44,571 bases of DNA, taken from NCBI GenBank assembly GCA_018702955.1, contig JABJEK010000007.1, forward strand, positions 1-44,571, given 5' to 3'. Positions 39,260-44,571 of the stretch are shown piece by piece; position 1 is the stretch's first letter, and each line of letters opens with the position of its first letter. The notes beneath the pieces were generated by a model that saw only the letters and a list, made by a program, of their open reading frames with translations, was not told the DNA's origin and made no database searches. The position numbers were made by a program, and so were the translations under genes. This stretch comes from Rhodospirillaceae bacterium (lineage in GTDB: Bacteria > Pseudomonadota > Alphaproteobacteria > UBA6615).

Positions 39260-39287
39260 GAGCCGCCCCTAACGGGGCGGCTCTTTT
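39260..39287 (+). terminator. Strong Rho-independent terminator
   Basis: 10-bp GC-rich perfect stem GAGCCGCCCC (39260-39269)/GGGGCGGCTC (39274-39283), TAAC loop, then four T and TCGTTT. On the plus strand it closes the unit carrying the 23-codon gene. On the minus strand no T run follows, so it does not serve the convergent hydrolase equally. Confidence 0.88.
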
Positions 39288-39294
39288 CGTTTCG

Positions 39295-40014
39295 CTAGAG
39301 GCTTTCCGCGACTTCTTTCAGGATGCGCACCACATCGTCGACGGCCGTGATCATGGCGTCGTGGCTGGTGTCGAGGATTTCGGCGCGCCACGTCGGGTGT
39401 TCACCGAAGGCGGCGACACTCGCATCGAATGTGGAGTTGCGATAGCCGGTGGCGCGGATGAAGGTGCGGTTGGTGATGGCATCGAGCGCGCCGGTGATCT
39501 TTGCCCGATCATGGAAGGTCTTGGCGGACTGGATTGTCATCTTCTCGGCGATCCAGGCGGCATCGTCGGGATCGTCGACACCGATCAGGTCGGGTGCCGG
39601 GGGCGGCATACGCCAGGCATCCGGGTCCGCCGCGATCTCTTTCTCGATCATCTCGCGTCGCCAATCGGGCAACATATCGTTCTGGGACACGCCGTCGGCG
39701 GCGATAAAGGCGTTGATATAGACCAGCGCCGCGATCCGCTCGGGCATTCGGTCCGCAACGCTCGTCGTCACCATGCCGGCATAGCTTGCGCCCACAAGGA
39801 TGACGTTCTCGAGTGATTCCCACTCAAGGACGTTGGCGATATCGGTCACGTTTGTCTCGAGCCCCACATCCGGTGTCAGCAAATGCGACCGTTCGCCGAA
39901 CCCGGTCATCGTCGGGGTGAACACCTGATGCCCGTCGGCGCGCAGATGCGGCGTGACGCGCGACCAGCACCAACCGCCATGCCAGGCACCGTGAACCAAG
40001 ACAAATGTGGCCAT
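39295..40014 (-). CDS. Alpha/beta-hydrolase fold protein
   Basis: 239 residues, the size of plant-like esterase/hydroxynitrile-lyase relatives. The oxyanion segment FVLVHGAWHGGWCW is at the start, the nucleophile Ser in VGASYAGM near 75, and the catalytic His in DTSHDAMI near 218. A complete triad is plausible, unlike in the hydrolase at 11943. Substrate unknown. It lies downstream of the reductive-dehalogenase gene on the same strand (51 bp gap), so cotranscription is possible. Confidence 0.88.
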   Translation of the reverse strand: MATFVLVHGAWHGGWCWSRVTPHLRADGHQVFTPTMTGFGERSHLLTPDVGLETNVTDIANVLEWESLENVILVGASYAGMVTTSVADRMPERIAALVYINAFIAADGVSQNDMLPDWRREMIEKEIAADPDAWRMPPPAPDLIGVDDPDDAAWIAEKMTIQSAKTFHDRAKITGALDAITNRTFIRATGYRNSTFDASVAAFGEHPTWRAEILDTSHDAMITAVDDVVRILKEVAESL

Positions 40015-40065
40015 TCCTAATCTCCGTGAAAATAAACAACTCTGGGATGTTTCTCGTGGTGCCGA

Positions 40066-42285
40066 TCAGTCGGCGTCGGCCGCCTTCACGTCTTTGAAGT
40101 CGGCCGCATACGGGTTTTTCACCGATTTTTTCGCCGCGCCCGCGCCCATCGGAGGCGTCGGTGTGTAGTGAGCCGGAGCCGGACCACCGGCCGCCGCGCG
40201 GGCTTCAGCCTCATCCGGTGTTTCCATCAGCGCGCCGGCAGCCATGGCCGCCTTGCGCTCGACGGGCACGGGATCGGGTGTATCGGGTGGTGGCATCATG
40301 TTGGCGTGGTAGTAGGCCATGCGCTGCTTTGCCGGATCGACTTTCCGCGAGGGGTCGATCTCGCGTTGGTTGACGCCTTTGGGCGCAACCGCCCGGTCGC
40401 CGACGACTTCATGATCGAACCACCATTTCTTGTTCAGATTTCGTCGCCCATTGCCGATGGCGTCATCCAGCCATGTGGCGAGGGGGACCATGATCGGTTT
40501 CAGGAACAGGGCGTTGACGCCCAACCAGCTCGCCAGGCGCGTGAGTAACGCGCCGTCGGAATCGACCACTTTATTGATGGGGCAGGTCTTCATGCAGCGC
40601 CCGCAGGCCGACCCGTGGGGGTTGGTGAGGCGGTAACGTACGCAACGCTCGGCATCCGGCTTCCAGATTTCGTAACCGTTGAACATCACCTTGTCACCGA
40701 AGGGGATGGCGTCGCAGGGGCATTCGCGTGCGCATTTGAGGCAGCCGTTGCAGAATGTCTGGAGGCCGAAATCGATGGGCTTGTCCACGTCGAGCGGCAT
40801 GTCGGTCGTCAGGACGACCGATTTGAAGCGCGGCCCGACAAACGGGTTCAGCACCAGTTCGCCAATTCGGCTCATTTCGCCCAGCCCGGCGAGCAGGACC
40901 AGGGGGATTTGCAAAACGTCGCTGTCGGCGTTGGTCTGGGCGCGGGCCGAAAAGCCCAGCTGGCCGAGCATGTGTGCCATTACACCGGAGATTTCTGCGC
41001 CGCGCTGATAGCCGCGCATCGACTGGCCGCCGGAAATCCAGTCGTCGCCGCTCGCCCCTTCCATCGTGTCGAAGCCCTGGTCGATCAGCATCACGACCGC
41101 ATACTTGTGATACATCTCGATTTCGCTGCCGTCATCCTTATGGGAGTACCAGGCATAGCGGGGAATCTCGCAGACGCCCGTCAGGTCGGCCCCCAGAAAG
41201 TAGGACAACGCCTTCAGCGCCTTGGTGTTCTGGGCCGGGTCCGCGTATTTGGTCATGTCCGGAGCGACCGTCGGGTTGCCATCCTGGTGCGGGACCATGG
41301 CCCGGATTAACGACACCATCGACCGGGCGAGCGGGTGTTTGGTGGCAAACCGGGCGCGTTCGCGTTGTGCCTTGTCGCCGAGATCGCCCTGGAGTGCGCG
41401 TTCGAAGAACGCCGCCCGTTTCGGCACACGCGGCACCTCGTCGTCGAGAATAAGCGTCGTGGGTCGGTCGACGCGTTTGACGGTCTCCATCGGGTAGCGG
41501 CTGGCGTGTGAGGGGCGTTTTGCGCGCCGGTTGCGTTCGCGGCCCGACTGGGCGTCGTTGATGCCCCACCAGTAGCGCAGGCCCTTGGCGTTCATCGCCT
41601 TGACGGCCAGTGGCCGGTCGCATTCGAGTTGATACTCGGTCGAGATGACGACAAAGGTGAAGTTCTTGATATAGGGGTTGGCGAGGCTGTCATCGTCGTT
41701 GCGGATGGCGATGCCGGCCAGCACCGCAAGGCGTTCCTCGTCGAGCATCCGGTCGCCGGGAACGTCGGCCCTCGCGTCATAGCCCATCAGCCGGATATGG
41801 CCCGCAATATTGACCGCGATCTCGGTGGCCCGCATTTCGGCTGCATCCACGACCGCGGATCGGGTCCACTCTGCCGAGAGCGGTTCGTCACCGGGCACTG
41901 GGCTGTGTTCGACCATGATGACGATCGCATGGCTATGGGCGAGCGGTGTCGAGCCGGTGCGCCAGGCGTTCTCGGGAATCAGGCAAATTCCGGCCTGGCT
42001 CGCATCAAGGAAGTAGGCCGCACCCATGATGTCGACCGTGCAGCGTTTCACATCGTCGGTATCGGGGGCGGTTGCCGGGGCGACGTCGCCAGAGGCGAAT
42101 CCCGCAAACATGTCGCGGAACTTTCGTGTGACTTCGCCAAGCATTGGCGCGGCCGGTCGATCGACGGCCGGCGGCGCAGCCGGCCGCGATATTTCCAAGG
42201 CACCGAGAGTGTCGTCGCGGGGCAGCGTTTCCAGGGGAAAAGGCCCGAGGTGGAACGGCCGGTTTCCGTTCTTCAGCAGGTGCAT
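40066..42285 (-). CDS. Reductive dehalogenase-like corrinoid iron-sulfur protein (aerobic type)
   Basis: 739 residues, no Tat signal, so cytoplasmic. The fold repeats: YFLDASQAGICLIPENAW (91-108) is echoed by YFLGADLTGVCEIPRYAW (362-379), and the following blocks also align, i.e. an inactive first half and a cobalamin-binding second half. Two [4Fe-4S] groups: Cys512, 515, 518, 522 and Cys548, 561, 564, 568. Tyr426, Lys488 and Arg552 fall at the very numbers I recall for the active site of the Nitratireductor NpRdhA enzyme. The last 100 residues are Pro/Ala-rich. Likely removes halogen from an aromatic compound; the electron donor is not encoded nearby. Confidence 0.85.
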   Translation of the reverse strand: MHLLKNGNRPFHLGPFPLETLPRDDTLGALEISRPAAPPAVDRPAAPMLGEVTRKFRDMFAGFASGDVAPATAPDTDDVKRCTVDIMGAAYFLDASQAGICLIPENAWRTGSTPLAHSHAIVIMVEHSPVPGDEPLSAEWTRSAVVDAAEMRATEIAVNIAGHIRLMGYDARADVPGDRMLDEERLAVLAGIAIRNDDDSLANPYIKNFTFVVISTEYQLECDRPLAVKAMNAKGLRYWWGINDAQSGRERNRRAKRPSHASRYPMETVKRVDRPTTLILDDEVPRVPKRAAFFERALQGDLGDKAQRERARFATKHPLARSMVSLIRAMVPHQDGNPTVAPDMTKYADPAQNTKALKALSYFLGADLTGVCEIPRYAWYSHKDDGSEIEMYHKYAVVMLIDQGFDTMEGASGDDWISGGQSMRGYQRGAEISGVMAHMLGQLGFSARAQTNADSDVLQIPLVLLAGLGEMSRIGELVLNPFVGPRFKSVVLTTDMPLDVDKPIDFGLQTFCNGCLKCARECPCDAIPFGDKVMFNGYEIWKPDAERCVRYRLTNPHGSACGRCMKTCPINKVVDSDGALLTRLASWLGVNALFLKPIMVPLATWLDDAIGNGRRNLNKKWWFDHEVVGDRAVAPKGVNQREIDPSRKVDPAKQRMAYYHANMMPPPDTPDPVPVERKAAMAAGALMETPDEAEARAAAGGPAPAHYTPTPPMGAGAAKKSVKNPYAADFKDVKAADAD

Positions 42286-42392
42286 CGAAGGCTTTCCCCA
42301 GTGTCAGGTCGGATTGCCGCTCCGATGATCGAAGCGGGGCTATTCTCGCGGTGAACGGCCAATACCACAACCGGCACGGCGTGGTGGCAAGT

Positions 42393-42409
42393 TGGCATGC
42401 AGATTGCTC
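42393..42409 (+). promoter_or_regulatory. Sigma-54 promoter P1
   Basis: TTGGCATGCAGATTGCT: the -24 GG (42394-42395) and -12 GC (42406-42407) are separated by exactly ten bases, and the flanks match TGGCAYG-N4-TTGCW. The predicted start of transcription is about 42419, i.e. at the ATG of the 70-codon gene, implying a leaderless or nearly leaderless message. A matching promoter lies 251 bp downstream, and a sigma-54 activator gene is the next gene. Confidence 0.6.
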
Positions 42410-42419
42410 TATAGACGGT

Positions 42420-42632
42420 ATGACCAACCTATCTCTCATCCGTGGACGCGATCACGACGTCGCCAATGATATTGGCCACTCTGATGCGGACCGCGAGGCC
42501 ATGCGCAGCTGGATCGACATGCTGCGAAAGGAAGCCCTGAACCTTCGTTCCGAGGCACAACACATGCTGAAAGTCGCGGAAGAGGCGGATACGCTGGCCG
42601 GCCGCATCGATTTACAGCTGAAAAGCCAATAG
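42420..42632 (+). CDS. Small helical protein of unknown function
   Basis: 70 residues from ATG 42420. The second half is a continuous charged helix with heptad-like spacing (REAMRSWIDMLRKEALNL, QHMLKVAEEADTLAGR), probably a coiled coil. No motif recognised. No ribosome-binding site is evident, which fits a leaderless transcript from the sigma-54 promoter P1; an internal ATG at 42501 is a weaker start. The stop is 11 bp before the second sigma-54 promoter. The inverted repeat GCCAAT-GAT-ATTGGC (42462-42476) lies inside it. Confidence 0.6.
   Translation: MTNLSLIRGRDHDVANDIGHSDADREAMRSWIDMLRKEALNLRSEAQHMLKVAEEADTLAGRIDLQLKSQ
42462..42476. promoter_or_regulatory. Inverted repeat, possible upstream activator site
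   Basis: GCCAAT-GAT-ATTGGC, perfect 6-bp arms with a 3-bp spacer, centred about 180 bp before promoter P2 (centre 42652). Enhancer sites of sigma-54 activators usually lie 80-200 bp upstream. A half-site-like GGCCAATA also occurs at 42357, before P1. It lies within a coding sequence, so chance is possible. Confidence 0.3.
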
Positions 42633-42643
42633 ATGAACGCAAC

Positions 42644-42660
42644 TGGCACGCCGGTTGCAT
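42644..42660 (+). promoter_or_regulatory. Sigma-54 promoter P2
   Basis: TGGCACGCCGGTTGCAT: identical to the strong consensus TGGCACG-N4-TTGCW. The -24 GG is at 42645-42646 and the -12 GC at 42657-42658, ten bases apart. The predicted transcript start is about 42670, one base before the first hairpin of the candidate small RNA, exactly where a promoter for it should be. Confidence 0.8.
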
Positions 42661-42669
42661 CGTTAGGGG

Positions 42670-42746
42670 TAGGACACTTGAGTGTGTTTGTGTCCTCCTC
42701 CCCCAATAAGGCGGCGTCCCAATCAGGTCGCCGCCTTTATTGTTTT
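42670..42746 (+). ncRNA. Candidate sigma-54-dependent small RNA with anti-Shine-Dalgarno motif
   Basis: About 77 nt. A 5' hairpin AGGACAC (42671-42677)/GTGTCCT (42690-42696) is followed by a single-stranded C-rich linker. The C-rich run CCTCCTCCCCC (42694-42704) is complementary to Shine-Dalgarno sequences. It ends in a terminator hairpin AAGGCGGCG/CGCCGCCTT (42708-42716 with 42729-42737, extended by CAAT/ATTG) and TTTT. Start and end are set by promoter P2 and the terminator. The layout matches Vibrio Qrr RNAs, which lie beside luxO, but the sequence differs. C-rich anti-SD loops are known from alphaproteobacterial cuckoo RNAs. Probably an Hfq-dependent translation repressor. Confidence 0.6.
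42704..42746 (+). terminator. Terminator of the candidate small RNA
   Basis: Stem of nine perfect pairs AAGGCGGCG (42708-42716)/CGCCGCCTT (42729-42737), lengthened by CAAT (42704-42707) against ATTG (42739-42742) around one bulged T, with a 12-nt loop. It is followed by TTTT (42743-42746). It lies just after the C-rich linker. On the minus strand it could also help terminate the response-regulator transcript. Confidence 0.8.
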
Positions 42747-42924
42747 CAGACCAGAGACACAGAAATAATAATTAAATCAAATGCTTAGAATAATTCATCA
42801 GTCTGCATTCGCGCACCGAACCGCATCAGCCCCGGTTGGCCTGCTCGCACCTTCACGGTCGCAGATTGAGACACAAAATCGCATTGTGAAACCTGTTGTT
42901 GCAGCCAAAATGCGAGCCGATGGA

Positions 42925-44382
42925 CTACGACAGGTCGGTCGTCGGGTCCGAGGACGGGTCGGTTTCGTCCCATTTGGCGCGTTTGCGGTACAGGGTCGCG
43001 GGCGAAACTTCGAGATACGTCGCCGCCATCCGCACATTGCCATCACACAATTCGATCGCCCGCTCGATCGCGTCGCGTTCCATATCCTCCAGCGGCCGGA
43101 TGTCATCCGGCACATTGGCGGCGGGTATCGCGCCAGGCGTATCGGCGGCGTGCAGCGACGACGCCATTTGCGGCGCCGCGCCATCCAGGCCTCCGCCGCC
43201 CGGCGCCAAACTCGCAATCTGCGGCGGCAGCATCGCGGCCGGCACTTCGCCGCCGGGATTCATCACCACCATGTTGCGGACGACGTTTTGCAACTCGCGA
43301 ACGTTACCCGGCCAGTCATAGCTGACAATTGCCGCGGCGGCGTCCCGGGAGAAGCCGTCGAATTCCTTCCGTTCTTCCTTCGAATATTCTCGCAGGAAGT
43401 GCTCGGCCAGGATCAGAGGGTCGTCCTCGCGCGTGCGAAGGGGTGGTACCGAAACCGGGACGACATGGAGCCGGTAGAAAAGGTCTTCGCGCAGCCGGCC
43501 CTCGCGTACTTCGAGTTGCGGATCACGGTTGGTCGCACAAACGATGCGGGTGCTGACACTGCGGGTCTTGCTCTCGCCGACACGCATGAATTCCTGGGAT
43601 TGCAGGAAGCGCAGAAGTTTGACCTGGAGGTCGAGCTTCATTTCGCCGATTTCGTCGAGGAACAGCGTCCCGCCATCGGCCGCTTCGACCGCCCCGACCC
43701 GGTCACTCGTCGCGCCGGTGAAGGCGCCGCGCACATGGCCGAACAATTCACTTTCCATGAGCTCCGCGGGAATAGCACCACAATTGATCGGGACCAGTTG
43801 GCCACGCGAACGGCGGCTGTATTGATGAATTGCCTGGGCACACAACTCCTTGCCGGTGCCGCTTTCGCCAGTGATGAAGACCGTGGCGTCGCTGGGCGCG
43901 GCGGATTCGAGAATTCGGTAAAGGTTCAGCATCGCCAGAGAGCGGCCGACGAAATCGCCGAAGGAATCCCGATCGATTTCTTCGCGGTATTCGGCCACGA
44001 TTCCGGCGAGCTGCGCGGCCTCGATGGTATTGGCGACGGTGACGCGAAGTCGATCGGCACTGAACGGTTTGACCAGGAAGTCCTTGGCGCCCGCCTGCAT
44101 GGCCGAGACGGCGATACCGATCGAGCCATGCGCAGTAATCACGACGACAGGAATCGGGATTTCGTTGTCCGACAGATGCTTCAGGATATCCATCCCGTTC
44201 ATGTCGGGCAGTTCGAGGTCCAGCAGCAGCATGTCCGGCGCGCCGTTGGCGATCTGGTCCAGGGCATCGCCGCCGGTCTCGACATGGGTAATGTCGTAGG
44301 GCTGGGCGCGCAGATATTCCTGATAGGTGTGGGCAAGGGGCAACGTGTCCTCGACCAGAAGTATTTTCGGACGTGTGCTCAT
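42925..44382 (-). CDS. LuxO-like sigma-54-dependent response regulator (NtrC family)
   Basis: 485 residues from ATG 44382 (GGAG about 9 bases upstream; the frame runs further to 44424). Receiver domain with Asp55 in LLLDLELPD and Lys105; AAA+ domain with Walker A GESGTGKE (172-179), GAFTGA (219-224, the sigma-54 contact) and Walker B LFLDE (240-244); Fis-type HTH 444-470. Many segments read like Vibrio LuxO, including [29 protein letters not shown] and [17 protein letters not shown] 60-residue Pro/Ala linker precedes the HTH. No LuxU-like gene is adjacent. The nearby sigma-54 promoters and small RNA are probable targets. Confidence 0.93.
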   Translation of the reverse strand: MSTRPKILLVEDTLPLAHTYQEYLRAQPYDITHVETGGDALDQIANGAPDMLLLDLELPDMNGMDILKHLSDNEIPIPVVVITAHGSIGIAVSAMQAGAKDFLVKPFSADRLRVTVANTIEAAQLAGIVAEYREEIDRDSFGDFVGRSLAMLNLYRILESAAPSDATVFITGESGTGKELCAQAIHQYSRRSRGQLVPINCGAIPAELMESELFGHVRGAFTGATSDRVGAVEAADGGTLFLDEIGEMKLDLQVKLLRFLQSQEFMRVGESKTRSVSTRIVCATNRDPQLEVREGRLREDLFYRLHVVPVSVPPLRTREDDPLILAEHFLREYSKEERKEFDGFSRDAAAAIVSYDWPGNVRELQNVVRNMVVMNPGGEVPAAMLPPQIASLAPGGGGLDGAAPQMASSLHAADTPGAIPAANVPDDIRPLEDMERDAIERAIELCDGNVRMAATYLEVSPATLYRKRAKWDETDPSSDPTTDLS

Positions 44383-44517
44383 GATAACGGCTCCATACAG
44401 TCCTGCTGCGTCGCTCACGGACATCCGGCGTGTCTAACGTCAGCGCCTATGGGACAAATTAGGCTACTTGCATAAGGGAGGATTTCTGGTTCATCGCAGT
44501 GACCGAAGGGAACGAAG

Positions 44518-44571
44518 ATGAGACAGAAATCGCAGACACGTCAGACCGGTGGGGCCAAGGCGATCAAGGAC
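44518..44571 (+). CDS. Start of a transposase, probably IS3-family OrfA (partial)
   Basis: Only 18 codons are in the window (MRQKSQTRQTGGAKAIKD), truncated by its end. This N terminus resembles the OrfA helix-turn-helix transposase subunit of IS3-family elements, which begins MRQKSQTR. The element's left end should lie between 44383 and 44518, but I could not fix its terminal repeat. If real, it sits directly upstream of the response-regulator gene and may have separated it from a former partner. Confidence 0.55.
   Translation, partial: MRQKSQTRQTGGAKAIKD

Noticed and set aside
42420..42632. The 70-residue protein as a LuxU-like histidine phosphotransferase
   Set aside because: Too short for the four-helix bundle and lacks the conserved His-x-x-Lys-Gly-type phosphorylation motif, despite its position near a LuxO-like gene.
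44439..44474. Possible sigma-54 promoter around TTGCATAAG upstream of the transposase start
   Set aside because: No GG ten bases before the GC; only the -12-like half is present.
42781..44475. Long plus-strand open frame opposite the response-regulator gene
   Set aside because: The minus-strand frame encodes a complete, highly conserved NtrC-family protein; the plus-strand frame is the usual GC-rich mirror and shows no recognisable domain.

Overview
The window is a high-GC chromosomal segment from an alphaproteobacterium. It most resembles Rhodospirillales and marine relatives: TRAP/TAXI uptake genes, many CoA-linked and dioxygenase-type catabolic genes, a gltBD pair, and an aerobic-type reductive dehalogenase. 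It opens in the 3' end of a 23S rRNA gene, followed by 5S rRNA and an initiator tRNA, i.e. the end of an rrn operon. It closes in the first codons of what looks like an IS3-family transposase. Taxonomy below class level is inference.

Region by region. 1-790: end of an rrn operon with a clear terminator. 964-8514: glutamate synthase (gltB, gltD) and an APC-type amino-acid permease. The permease converges on glutamate decarboxylase (gadB), which follows an FMN-dependent 2-hydroxy-acid oxidase homologue on the minus strand (8508-11208), so glutamate is made and consumed side by side. 11380-12800: a cupin and an alpha/beta hydrolase. 12823-16062: a receiver protein and a membrane-bound hybrid histidine kinase. 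16477-21208: a TAXI binding protein and fused TRAP permease separated by a strong hairpin, a glutathione-transferase-like protein, and an orphan DctP-like protein with no visible export signal. 21287-24724: an ATP-grasp ligase divergent from a major-facilitator protein fused to an N-terminal sensor-like membrane module. 24737-31366: catabolic genes (two VOC proteins, FAH-family hydrolase, YciI-like, CitE-like lyase, class III CoA transferase, WYL regulator, SBF-type transporter, thioesterase). 31466-34442: PPK2, a TauD-like dioxygenase and a metallo-beta-lactamase-fold hydrolase. 34483-36859: a methyltransferase with a DNA-binding-like N terminus paired with a methylenetetrahydrofolate-reductase-like gene, below a perfect 13-bp palindrome. 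37145-39036: Rieske protein, small protein and amidohydrolase, overlapping by exactly 14 bases at each junction. 39116-39287: a 23-codon gene whose ribosome-binding site is a perfect 14-nt complement of the 16S 3' end, with its own terminator. 39295-42285: an alpha/beta hydrolase and a reductive dehalogenase with an internal duplication.

The most interesting part is 42394-44382. A response regulator of the NtrC family, strikingly LuxO-like, lies beside two textbook sigma-54 promoter sequences on the opposite strand. One points at a 70-codon gene. The other points at a promoter-hairpin-C-rich-linker-terminator cassette, a predicted small RNA of about 77 nt carrying CCUCCUCCCCC, an anti-Shine-Dalgarno motif. 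This is the architecture of the Vibrio luxO-qrr1 locus, here in an alphaproteobacterium with a different RNA. It is a prediction from sequence; no expression evidence is available here.
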